NCBI GenBank assembly: GCA_013054445.1
Contig: JAAMPI010000106.1
Span: 1 to 64,000 of the forward strand
DNA length: 64,000 bases
Source: Cudoniella acicularis
Lineage: Eukaryota > Ascomycota > Leotiomycetes > Helotiales > Helotiaceae
Direction of reading: 5' to 3'
Of this stretch, positions 10,087-21,626 are shown piece by piece. A program made the translations under genes and the position numbers. How positions within the stretch are numbered: the stretch's first letter is position 1; every line of letters starts with the position of its first letter. Below the pieces are notes generated by a model that was given only the letters and a program-made list of their open reading frames with translations, was not told where the DNA came from and did no database searches.

Positions 10087-13000
10087 CTGTCCAAGAATGT
10101 TTTGGCGGATCGAAAAAGCACAACTCTACTGCCGCAACAAGCCATTCGTGTGATGGAGATAGGAAGTTACATGCACATTTTCAAAAAGCATAGCTTCGAC
10201 GCCAGGTTTGGAGTGTCTATCATATATGTGTCTGAGTGGCGGACCTCCAGGTCTTTGCTCTTATGCTGGCTGAGGGGAATGTAAGATTAATATGATGACC
10301 TTCGAAGTTGTGCCGAGTCGTCATTGATTAACCGCGGACTTATTGTAGTCGAATTGATTATAATCTATCATTCACATCGTCATAATTCAATGATTGCAAG
10401 GCAGACATACGTTGAACCAATCCGGGGTTATACATACGGTTTCTAGGGATATCTCTGAGGTAGAGACATCAAGCATTGGGCTGTTGCTCGTGGTTGAGAA
10501 GTATGGCCGTTGTTTTCAAGAACTGTTCTTCAGTACAAAACGACTCCCAGAGATGGTCATTGTTGCAAATATTGATGTGTCCAATTGGGAACCGAAACCA
10601 TACGATTGAGTGCCAGGGAGATCGAGTGCTAGGCAGATCGAAAACTAGGGAGAGCGAGTGCTAGCATAACGAGCAAATAACACTTCTACCGGGGTACGCC
10701 TCTACCACTTAGTAGTGTTGATGGAGAGACTCGGATAGGAAACCATCTTAGCCTGTATCCACCACTGTTCCTCATCACAGCAACAAGCTCTTATAAATTC
10801 CAAAAGCAATGTGCACAATAACAAGCTTCTACTCAGGTCTGCATACCTAGTGCAAGAGATTGAGAACAAGTATCAGAGAGTACGAAAATAAAAGCAAGTG
10901 AGCAGCTCCTCGGGATTGGAAGACGAGCTGCAATATAGCAGAGATGTATGGTCTATAATTGAATAAGTGTCAACTCAAGCGTTCTTTGAATTTCGAAGAG
11001 AAGTAAGCAAGGGCAGTTGTTACGTACTCATAGCGTAATTGTTCTTTGAAGTGTTGTCGGTGGGTGAAGGCCAGAGAAGCTGCTGGCTCCTCTGACGTCA
11101 ATATAGAAGAATCCAGGCAAGCCAGAGTGGTAAACTCAACTCAGCTTTCTGGAATTCATTTTTCTAATGCTCGAAATTCGCGAAATTTGGACCAAATCGT
11201 TGTCGAGAACAAAGCACTTGTTTGAGTCGAAGAACCTAGGCAGAGAACAACTCAATGTTAGAAACTCTTTACGTTTAGGAGCGTGTTTGTTATTACTTGC
11301 CTTTGAGTTTGGAGTAGAAAGATTTGAAGAAAGGTGGGCGCTGAAGATTTGAATCAGTTGAGAATATGAGGAGTTGAGGTGAATTTAAATGCCAAGACTG
11401 AGGCCTGCAGATTAAGTTCAGCTTAATCAAACTAGAGTTCGATATCGGAAGCTAGTACCAAGAGAAAAGAGGAAAGAGCCTTGAGTGTGCCTTCTGAGTA
11501 TATTAACTTGTGGGTGAAGCCAAGAGACGTATGTGTCTCGAGGTGTTTCTAATCACATCCGTGTATGACTCGGGTGCCGTTGCTGGCTCTGCCAATATCC
11601 TGCGATTCCAGACGATTGTATTTGTACTCGAGTTCAGAATTTGTATGTATAAAGCTTCCGTATGTTTCTTTCGGATGGAAAATACCGATCGCACTTGTAG
11701 AAATGGAACGTAGATAGCGTTGACGCTGTTGATCGTTACCACGCGAAGCAGCTGGAAGAGGTGCATCATGCCTGGCAGTAGTGTTAGCCTTTGAATTCGC
11801 AGATCTGCAACGTAGAAGGACCTACAATCTGCTCCACATCGTTCTTTCTCACCTGCTAGAACCCAGAACCTAGGTAAAATGGCAGGTGCCATTGCTGTGC
11901 TGTCGAGGCGCAAGCTTGATTTTCGTTCGGCTGCCAGTCAGATGGCAGATCAAAGGGTGCACATCGGATGCTTACCTTTTCACCTCTCTTGTTGTTATCC
12001 ACGCAGGGACAACACTTTCAAAAAATAGTTTGTCGTTGAAGATGAGAAGGTCTTGAATATTATCAGAGGTGAATATAAAGATGAGGCCACTTGATAGAAA
12101 TTTGTGGGTTTATTATGCGTCGATGCCTCGATGCCTCGAGGCATCAAACTGACCAGCCGATGCACAGCAGCAATTTCGATTGAATTTTCCTCGAATAATC
12201 AGTCAAAGTTATAACAAAGGTATGACGTGTGGTATGATTCCATATCACTCAAGAAAGGACAGGACTTATAAAGTGTTTATTCCTGTAATATCCCCTTGAT
12301 AAAAGTGCCTATCAAACTGTTAAAGCTATGGTATAAAAGGGAAGACCGTCTGTTGTATGTTGCATTCATCATCTTCTACTGCCAAGACATTCTATCTACC
12401 TAGATTATGTGCTTTCATAGCACCGAATACTGTCAAGAGGTAAGGTGGAGACACATACCTGGTCTTCTAACAAATTCTTTTCAAAGACAAGCAGCTTCTG
12501 AGAGGGCCCACTGTTAGCTAATAATTCGATTAAAATTAGATCCTAGACGACCAACGTCACGAATAATAGTTTTGTAGATCTTTAGAGGCAGTCCTACAGA
12601 AACACAGATTACTTTTTAATTGAGCTGATCAAGGCGTTTGTAAAACTATTTGAAGAAAATATTTTCCTGATTGACTAACTGACCTGATGATTCAATCAAA
12701 GGTATTATATGACTGATTATTCCCGAACATTCTCTAAAAATAACAGGATTCACTTGAATTCTATTGAATCAAGAAAATCTGGCCACTTCTTGCATTCAAA
12801 TTCAAAGTTGTGAAATTTTCGGGTTGAAGACAGACACAGTAGAGAAATTTGTTTGTTAGATCTCTTCCCTAAAGAACTAAACAGGAAAAATATGTCGTGT
12901 ACATTCTTTGTGTTAAAACTCTTTTTAAAAGGGGCTCGGTTAGTAAGTGCAAAGTCACGAGATATAGGCGCATCCCCTCTTTAAAGTGGAAGAAGCCAAC

Positions 13001-14789
13001 TTCTTGGTTTTAAGACTGTGAAAAAGCAGATGCTCTAAAGGTTTGTCCGTTGGTCTTGCATATAGCTGAAAAGAAAGGATGACTGTTGACTTCTAGTACA
13101 GCTAAAAGTGTGAACTTTGAAATATCTCATATCAAAGCAGTGCACTTCAAGACAAAGGTCCTTTCGGATCATAAATGAATGTCTGAAGGCTTGAGATTGA
13201 TAAGGTTGGAAATACTGATCCAAGTAAAAGTTACTAGACTTGAAAATAAATGCTTTCGTCCCTCTCGCTGTGTTTGTGACCACCGCTATATGTAGCCCGC
13301 CGAAGCAATGATGAAAGGAAGACGGAAGCCCTTGGCTGTTTCTAGAATCTTTGGAATTTGAGGAGAAGCTGTAAAATCATACCAGGAAGTCTGAAAGGGA
13401 AGTGAATAACATCCTACCATGAAAAATTAGTATCTATGGCTCAATCTAGAGGAAAAACAAACCGGAGAAAGAATGAGGGGGTCTGACTTTTTTTATTTAG
13501 AAGTAATTGGGAAGTTTTGTTCGAAAAAAAGACGACAGGAGAAAAGGTTTTGCGTAGTTGCTGGTTCGTGACGGAGTATCGTTGTAAATTAGTTTGAGGA
13601 GGTTTTGTTATAGAGGTGTATCTCGAATTGACCGGAATCCTAGAGGTAAGCCTCATAGTTGGTGGATCGAGCTTGAGTAGTGATATCGTAATAGAAGATG
13701 CAAGTCGTTAACTCCTCTAGTCTGCCAGCATGGGACTCTTGGCCGTCTGCGATTTTCGGTTGATGAAGGCATTAGCAATGTTTAATATAGACAAAAGGAG
13801 TGTACCTTTAAGATATAAGAATTACATCGAACTGTTAGACTTTTTTTNAAACAGAAAACAGATGGTCGAAGAAGAGAAGAAGAGGACGAAATATTGTTGC
13901 CGGAATTCTAGAATGTCTTATTAGTTAACAAGTAGAAAAGTTTCTCTATAGCCAATCCAAAGTCTCTTGAAGTGAATAGGCCAGATCATTCGATTGCAGG
14001 CTATGTTCTCATAGCTGCCTCGACAAGATCTTGAAACCTGTCTAGTTCAGGCGAATAGACTAAGTGAATTCGAAATTGAGAGTTGCCTTGGGAGTTCTTA
14101 GGATAAAGTTGATATCATTTGAGAAGAATATGAGAGATTTGACTTTGTTGTAAGATTACCATTAGACTGTGCTGAGATCATGAATTAGGAACTCGACAAA
14201 AATAGGTTTGGAAGAAGCGATTCTACAGATAACGCCAATATTTTCTGAATAGGAGGTATTATAAATAGCTAACAGCAGATGACTTAGAGATTCTTGGGGA
14301 TAGAAGAGTCGTCAGTAAGTGTTTGTGGTCAACGGGAAATAGCTACCACTTTAACCAAAACAAAGAGTAATAAGTCTGGCATGGGCTGATCTACTATTTC
14401 ATCCCGCAGAGGACGCTATTGTGGCGGCAAGTAGGAAAAGATTCCCATTATGGCAGGAACAGCTTTTCATGCCAACTTCCACAAAGAAGTCTTAGGCTTA
14501 AGCAACTAGATCCGGGTATTGCGTTCAGATTGAGCCACTTTGGCAGCTTCTGGCGCCGAGACCCTGGGGTTTCAGATAAAATAATCAACAAACTCAAGGC
14601 GAAAACAAATAACTCCAATGCAAAAACAGCGCAATGACAACATTCCAGACATAAATAAAGTGTTCTTAATACCAGGTTGATTCAAAGACGATCAGGCCCC
14701 AGAACGCCATTACCAACGCTAACGCCACCGTCCTTTTTGGGGCAAATATCCACCGTCCGGAAAGTAATCCACGGGGGCAAACCTTTGCG
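10087..14789. other. Long AT-rich gene-poor stretch
   Basis: About 4.7 kb without a convincing gene on either strand. It holds one undetermined base at 13847, a 16-bp perfect palindrome at 12130-12145 and an LTR-like segment at 12284-12472. A minus-strand open stretch at 11913-11503 (about 136 codons) has no recognisable domain. The higher AT content and absence of exons fit old, degraded repeat DNA. Confidence 0.45.
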
Positions 14790-15954
14790 TTACCAGCCAC
14801 CACGCCCTCTACGTCCCCTGCCGAAGTTACCTCCTCCACGGCCTCCTCCGCCCCCTCCTCCCCCTCCTCCTTGGGCACCACCGCTTCCTTGATCATAACC
14901 ATATCCCATGCCTTGATTTTGACCTTGTCCGAAGCCTCCTTGCCCCCCAAATCCCTGCCCTTGGTTTCCTCCTTGAGCTCCAGCGCCTCCGGCACCGGTT
15001 TGAGCACCTTGCATACCAGCAAACAGTGTCGCAGGATCCATTTGGCTTGGATCCATTCCAGAGGCCATCATTTGCTGCATCATAGCTTGCATTTCGGGGG
15101 GAACACCCTCCATCGTAGGCATTTGAGCACCACCTGTTCCTGCCGCCATTCCAGGCATTCCAGGCAAACCACCCATGGCCATCATCATATTCATATCCTC
15201 AAACATCTTCTTGTTATTCTGCGCTATCTTGTCTTGGTTATATTCTGATCTCAAAGTCTCTTGCTTGCTGGCGTATAGAGCCCACGTGAATTCATCAAAT
15301 CCGTAATTGAAATAATCGCTGATGTCTGTGCCGGGTCTTCGCCATGGTTTGTCGTTCTCATTCAAGTCTGTTCATGTTAGAACAGCCCGAGTTGCCAGAA
15401 CCCCAACTTGCCTTCATCAATATTAACTTGTGTAATTGGCTTTCCAGCAGGTTCGTAGATAGGCTTTGCGTCCACGTCAATTTTCGAGGTCGAGATCCCA
15501 GGTAGATTTGCGCCTGAACTTGTTAATGGACCTTTAGCTTCTTTCTTGACGGACGGTGCTTTCGTGGCTACGTCGCTCGAGGTTGTTCTCTGTGGTATAT
15601 TTCGGATTTCGTTATATCTTGGCTGACTAGAACAAATTAGCTTTTGCGCCTGCGAATGTACAAGAGGTACCTACGATGCTGATACAGGCTTGCTGCCATC
15701 TTTCCGTTCTGTGATAATGTCTATATCCTACCACGACATCAGCCTCTGCGAAAATACTTGATTGCGCAGCTTGGCTCTACCGAATCGCTCCCCTCTGAGC
15801 CCTCCTCATCTTCTTCCTCGCCCTCCTCTAGATCTTCGTCCTTCTCCTTGGGTTTGGCTTCTGTTTGCGGAGCTATCTCGGTTTGCGGTGGCTCGGTATG
15901 CGTTGGCGCACTGTCTTCAGGCGCGTAAAAATCATCATCTTCATCGATATCCAT
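14790..15954 (-). CDS. FIP1: Pre-mRNA cleavage/polyadenylation factor subunit Fip1
   Basis: Four exons on the minus strand: 15954-15781, 15727-15675, 15626-15412 and 15367-14790, totalling 1020 nt and 339 residues with continuous frame. The Fip1 motif sits at the start of exon 4 (about residues 154-190): [20 protein letters not shown] followed by FTWALY. The N-terminus is acidic ([16 protein letters not shown]), as in yeast Fip1. The C-terminus is Met-rich, then a Gly/Arg (RGG-type) tail. Fip1 links poly(A) polymerase to the cleavage and polyadenylation factor in the nucleus. Intron 3 (15411-15368, 44 bp) starts with GC rather than GT, with CTAAC close to its acceptor. The gene is head-to-head with the nucleoporin gene, 204 bp between start codons. 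Confidence 0.93.
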
Positions 15955-16158
15955 CTTGTAAATAACTGCTCATTTGTAGCGGTAGATGGGAGCTCGAAAT
16001 CCGAGGTTGAGGTGCTTTGATGGAGCTTCCTCGCTTAGCCCCAGCTCGGAATATTTTTGGCGCGTCGTCAACGACAATACCTCTCACTATCTAAGAAGCG
16101 CAGGTCTTTCGCATCGCCCTTTCCCCGAGATTTACTTCAAGGACTTGGTGGGAAGAGC
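15955..16158. promoter_or_regulatory. Bidirectional promoter between FIP1 and the nucleoporin gene
   Basis: Only 204 bp separates two divergent start codons, so both promoters must lie here or overlap. The nonamer TTGGCGCGT occurs at 16057-16065 and resembles E2F/MBF-type sites. The same nonamer occurs at 23587-23595 upstream of another housekeeping gene. Confidence 0.5.
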
Positions 16159-17742
16159 ATGGCACTTGCACGATCTATGAGTGGGCCTGGAGGCCTTAGT
16201 ATCAACACAAATTCTGCCAATTCGCTATTGTAAGTGCCATTTCCACCAGCTCCAAAACAGCGCGTCAAGCTATCGGCTGTCCACATCTCTGCCACTCCCG
16301 AAAACAAAATCTCATCCCTTGCTTCGTAGTGGATCGAGCACAACGCAAGCACCCGCAGGAGGAATGTTCGGAAGCACGGCAGCAAGCAAGCCGGCCACTG
16401 GGACCTCAGCTCCTCAGGCTGGTGGTTTGTTTGGATCCGCACCTGCTGCTCAACAACAGACTGGGGGATTATTTGGGTCGACGACTACTACCTCTCAACC
16501 GCAGACTGGTGGTCTATTTGGATCGACGACCACCTCCCAGCCGCAAACTGGAGGCTTATTCGGGTCAACGACGACCTCCCAACCACAGACCGGAGGCCTA
16601 TTTGGATCGACGGCAACTTCCCAACCGCAAACTGGAGGTCTATTTGGATCAACAACCTCTACAGCTCAACCTCAAACCGGTGGTCTGTTCGGATCAACTA
16701 CTGGACAGCCGGCTCAACCAGGAGGGCTTTTTGGTGGACTGAATACTCAAAATCAGCCTAAGCCGACCTCCTCGCTCTTGTAAGACCTTCTTCAACCATT
16801 CCATTATTCAAGCTAACCTGGGTCAGTGGTGGATTAGGAAGTACACAAACCCAACAGCCTCAACAACAACAAAACAATATGTTTTCTTCACTCGCAGGGA
16901 CCCAGCAGAGTACAGGCACAAATCCAACCTTAAATTTTGCTCCAGGTCTGTCCTTTGGACAATCCAATGCGCAGAATCAACAGACTATCCCCGGAGTACG
17001 AATTGATTTGACGAATCTTCGTGGCACTACTCGGTTTAATGACCTTCATGAAGACCTCCAAAAAGAGATTACCAAGATGGACGAAGTTCTTCAAAGCCAA
17101 ATACGATTGAAGAACGACTGTGATGCTATTATGCCGGCTCATGATCAGCAACTCTTGCAAATTCCAAATGATGTTGCATTCTGCAATCGGAAACTCACCG
17201 GGGTGGAAAATGCCTTGGTCTCAGACATAAATTCAATTTCCCATGTCCGAGAATTTATCAAGACAGATGCTGAAAGCGCCAAACTAAGCTTCAGAGCCAT
17301 TGATAACCTAAAACTGCCTCCACAGTACCACAATACAGGAATTTGGTCGACAAACTCATCGGATGGTCGGCCATCAGAAAGTGGTGGGGATGAGGGCCAA
17401 GACATAGTTGGACTCTTTTCGAAGACTGCTGATGAGCTTTCCGCGACACTCACGAAATATCAAAATAATCTCACAGAGATAGAGCAGCATTTACGTGGGG
17501 TAGAAACAAGCAGCGCCCAGCAGATCAATGCCTTTATTGCGAAGAGGAATGGAAGTTCTTCCACTGTTGAGAATCCTGTTGCTGAATTAGGTGCTGCACT
17601 CCTCGAGTTCGAACAAAGCATTTTAGGCGTGGCAGGCAAGGTTGGGGGCGCGAGAGAAGGTGTACAAGGTTTACAACTTGGGAGGTTTCAAGCTTCAACC
17701 AATGGAAGGCCGGCAACTGGTGGCCGAAGTGGTGTATATTAA
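16159..17742 (+). CDS. NUP49: FG nucleoporin of the Nsp1 channel complex (Nup49/Nup58 type)
   Basis: Three exons: 16159-16229, 16330-16779 and 16827-17742 (introns 100 and 47 bp), 1437 nt, 478 residues; yeast Nup49 is 472. Residues ~20-210 form a GLFG repeat domain with units like GGLFGSTTTSQPQT. From about residue 235 comes the structured half: IPGVRIDLTNLRGTTRFNDL, then a long heptad-containing coiled-coil region to about residue 440. This architecture is that of Nup49 (fungi) or Nup58 (animals). Nup49 forms the central transport channel trimer with Nsp1 and Nup57, and its FG repeats bind karyopherins. Start choice: ATG 16159 is first in frame; an ATG six codons later would also serve. Confidence 0.92.
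16420..16740 (+). repeat. Coding minisatellite of GLFG units (42-48 bp)
   Basis: Seven or eight imperfect units, each 14-16 codons, begin with GG(L)FGS and are separated by Thr/Ser/Gln/Pro spacers. Lengths are multiples of three. Units near the middle are almost identical, which suggests recent unequal exchange or slippage. Confidence 0.85.
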
Positions 17743-18393
17743 TGCATATACCGGTATATCCACGGGTGGAAATGTGCTATAAAGTATTGGATGGCGTTTG
17801 GAGTTCGGGCTGCATAAAATGACAGCCGGACATACTTTGTGGCAAATTCAGCATCTCGAGAGATACCAAAAATCGAAATTATGTCTTCAACTCGGGACGA
17901 GTTACTGGTAGCGTACCAACAAGCGTAGAAACAACGTCTCGGGTATTTTTCTTATTTCCATTCCCGTGGTTTGTAATACGGTGAATCGAAATTTCCAAAC
18001 TAAACCGAAATTGCTCAGGAGGATACCTCACAGGAGCAAAGTTCTCAAGCTAATCCAATGATCTAATGATTTGGGATTAGAAGTTCATGGATGGAAGCGC
18101 CTTTTAGTTTAATGTATTGATCAGAGCTACGTAGGTGGTGGTTTCCTCCATGCTTCACAAAATTCTAATCGGCTGCGAAGATTTGCCATTTCAAGAGTTT
18201 CAACTGGTGTTCCTAAAGGAAGTCTTCCCGGAAGTTTTCGGAATCTACTCTGTTCATCTCAACCTTAATGTCACGTGGAACGTTGTTGACTTCCCAATCT
18301 GGCAAGACCAACGATGTGCAATCTTCTATGTTCCCTACTATCTAGTTTCGAAGGCAATCATCTTTAACCTCAGGTGCGCAATGGAAACTTACC
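17743..18393. other. Intergenic, likely promoter of the ZIP2-like gene
   Basis: About 650 bp between two genes on the same strand. An open stretch at 18135-18428 lies in another frame and has no recognisable domain. A missed 5' exon of the downstream gene is possible here. Confidence 0.4.
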
Positions 18394-21300
18394 ATGGAGG
18401 TAGTTGGAGGTATTGTCGGATCCTTTGACAACTTATGCGGCGGACTGAGTTCAGGAAACGTGCCTCAAATCCAAATGGATGCCGAAGTGTCCAATCCACC
18501 ACCACTGGACGGCCCAGTGGACAATGACAGCCAATTTCATTCCAGCAACGCGGAAGAAGAAGAGACACCACTCGAATATGCCCGTCTAAATGGCCTCGCC
18601 CGCGATCACCTCTTGGAAACCACTGCCCTCATGCACATCGCCACCTTGCAAGACGGCATCTTCGATGAGCCTTGGGCCGACGATTTACATCTGCCTCGCC
18701 TGGATTTTGGTCTAGGACCTCGAATCGAAGAGCGATTCCCATTGACGCAAGATGCGGCACGCATCATCCAGATGGTCGCGAAGGGAGAGACTCAAGAAGA
18801 AATTGATGCTATTATCTTTCCGATGTTGAGCAGCAAAGATGTCTCCAGCATGAAGCTTGAGCTTCCACTATTGAGAACTAATCACAATAGCGATGTCCGT
18901 AATTTTGCTCGGCGTGAAGGTTTTGAAACAAGGTTAGAAGATATAAAGCTTCCGTTGGAAATGGTCAACAACGAGAACAACGAGGGCATTGAATTCCCTA
19001 CAGCATATTATCAACTAGGCCATCAGATCATGGAGGATTTGAAGAAGGAGAAGTTGGTGGTCTCGAGGGAAGCCGTGTCTTTTCTCCAGGACATCATCCA
19101 GGACACTTTCACCGAAGAAGACAAGGATGAAGTGGTACGAAATGAAATAAACTACAAAAAGGTGAGTGAGGTCTTCTTATTATATTGTTTTGATCACGCG
19201 TTATTTATAGTTCCTAGATTTATGTTCGAGCGCCTGTTACACCACCTCTTATGCCAATGTCATCTCCGCCGAAACTTTACGAGCCATCACCATCTTCGCC
19301 AGCATACCAGCTTCCAATTCTTCCCGAACCCGACTCAATGTTCAAGGAAGATGTTGAGAAACTGGAAAAGCATATAGCAGAACAAGATTTGCCCACTCCC
19401 ATTCGCCAAGCGGTTTCCAATCAGCGAAATAGTTCCTCTTCGGATACCTACCCCGGGGATGGCACCGTTAAACTCGAGGATATCTACTCCCCCATGGCGT
19501 TCTTAAACAAGAACAGCCCGCCGAAGGTTGAGGTAGAGAGAGTGAAGCATCAAGATCTAAAAATTGAGGGACCACTGACACCACCGGCACCGACAATAAC
19601 AAAACACGTCAGATTTAACGACCTTATTCAGGAATTTGATATGGACATCGAATCCATGTTCCCGGTGATCGCAGAGGAGAGTCCTCAAGAACCTGAAGAA
19701 ACTGACACTTTCTTCCGTGACGCATTTGGCGAGGCTAGCCGAAAAGCAATGCAACAATGTGAGCAAGAGACACTGGTCGCAGCAGATACAACAGGGAGGG
19801 TTGAAGTGAAGGTGCTACCGGATTACAAGCCCGAGCCCCCCTGGAAGGATTTTCAAGACACTAAGAGTTCTGCCAAATTTGAGTCCGTCCAAAAGAGAAT
19901 GATGTGGGAAATTATTGGTTCTACAATGAAACCATGGACTGGGGCAAGTCGAGGTGTAATATATCGGTGGGCCCCGTTCCCGCGAGAGCTAGCAAAGATC
20001 GAAGTGGAGGAGAAGTCTGAGCTAGACAATGAAACATGGAAGGATTTTGTTGACCCCGACAACAAGGAAGAAGTGATTGATAGCTCAATGCTTTGCTGGA
20101 AACGTCCTGGCTTGAAGGTCTTATGCATCAACGAAGAAGACGATGATGAGATTGAGAAAGGAAAATTCAGCGAGGGTCACCCTCAAAGTATCTCATTTCT
20201 AGTCAAGAAGAGGAAGATGGAGCTTGAAGAGGACAAGCTTGAGGAAAACCAGTCAAGACAAAAGCAGAGTAAGATTGCTAACGAGGGATTAAAGAAGAAT
20301 TTGTCAGCTAGGTCAATACCGAAGCCGACAGAGTTTATTTCAGCTGCAGAAAAGTTGCAATTCGACCACTCTGAGCAATATAAGCTGCTACTTAGCGATA
20401 CATTCTCGGCGGGCAATTTACTTGGAAACTACATGGAATTGTGGGGGAGGAAGGCAAAACAAGTGGACAGCGGCTACTTCCCAAGCAAACCCAACACAGA
20501 GCCATCTCAACAGGCACCGCCACAAACGACCTCCATATCAACAGGGGCAACAGTCTTACAACAGCCTGTTCTCAACTCTCCGATTGCAAAATCACCTCCA
20601 ATCCCAACTCCTGCAATCAACTCCGCAGAAACTCCCACAGAAATTGTAGTCTCAGCCACTCTCCTCAAGCATCGAGGTCTAATCAAACATCTAGAGAAGA
20701 TTCTTCCAAAGATCAAGCTTGTGGAAAGATATTTTACAGCACACAACACCACAACGTGGATAGTAGGATCTGTTATTCGCTCTCCAGTCACTTCACCACT
20801 TGATTCTGAGGCAGATCTCATTGTGTCTCCATCTGCAGGAGTCATTCTTACGACACTCCAGAAGCTCAAGCAGAAACCTCTCCCAGGTCAAAAGACCAAG
20901 CCAGCCATTCGAGACCGTCTTGAGAAAGTCAGTGTCCGATACGAAAAACTCGCCGTACTCGTCACTGAAGGACGAAACGACGAGACATCAGATGGCTTAG
21001 CTGAAGGCGACTGCCTTGCTCTCAGCGAATTCACCGGCTTTGTTTCTGGCCTTAAAGCAAGAGTCATAGTGCAATTTGTTGCAGGTGGAGAAGAAACACT
21101 GGCAAAATGGTTAGCAGCCACTATTATGCAAAATCGTGACCCTACGGACCCAAGTCTGCTTAGCGAGGAAACACATTGGGAGCTGTTTTTGAGGAGGGCT
21201 GGCATGAATGCATTTGCTGCTCAGTGCATCATAGCGGAGCTGAAGGCACCAGAGGGTATGAATGAACTAAGCTTAACGAAGGTGGGGCATTCTGGCTTGA

Positions 21301-21410
21301 CTGCCTTTGTGGAAATGGGGAAGGAACAGAGGTTGGTACGATTCGGGGCCCGGTATGGTGTGAGGGTGCTGGAGAGAGTCAGCTCTGTGATTGACCAAAT
21401 ATGGGAGTGA
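18394..21410 (+). CDS. Large protein with XPF-like/HhH C-terminus, ZIP2/SHOC1-like
   Basis: Two exons, 18394-19161 and 19218-21410, joined in phase 0 over a 56-bp GT..AG intron, give 986 residues. The N-terminal third is acidic with a conserved-looking block (EYARLNGLARDHLLETTALM; LPRLDFGLGPRIEERFPLT). The middle is long and probably disordered. The last ~250 residues run from EIVVSATLLKHRGLIKHLEK through ADLIVSPSAGVILTTLQKLK to an HhH-like end (FLRRAGMNAFAAQCIIAELK ... VRVLERVSSVIDQIWE). That order is what I associate with the XPF-type nuclease fold plus helix-hairpin-helix of ZIP2/SHOC1 meiotic crossover proteins. I see no ERKxxxD catalytic motif, consistent with a non-catalytic member. The family call is an inference; a fungal DUF protein of other function is the alternative. 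The start could lie further upstream. Confidence 0.6.
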
Positions 21411-21626
21411 GTTAAGTGACTGGCTACTTACATTGCTGATATCTACGGGTGGGGAGTATTTGCTGTTGATTTTGACTGTTAGAAGAGACTAGACCTCTTG
21501 AGTTTGCAGATATCTATGGGATGTAGAGATCCTTGCTGATTTTCTGGAAATGATTGATGGGATACCGGCTTAGTGATATACCTACTAGATATAGATCACT
21601 TGTGCTTTAGCGGGGCTATTTGAATG

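Noticed and set aside
14677..15248. Plus-strand Pro-rich frames opposite FIP1
   Set aside because: They are antisense to the Gly-rich tail and Fip1 motif of a well-supported gene.
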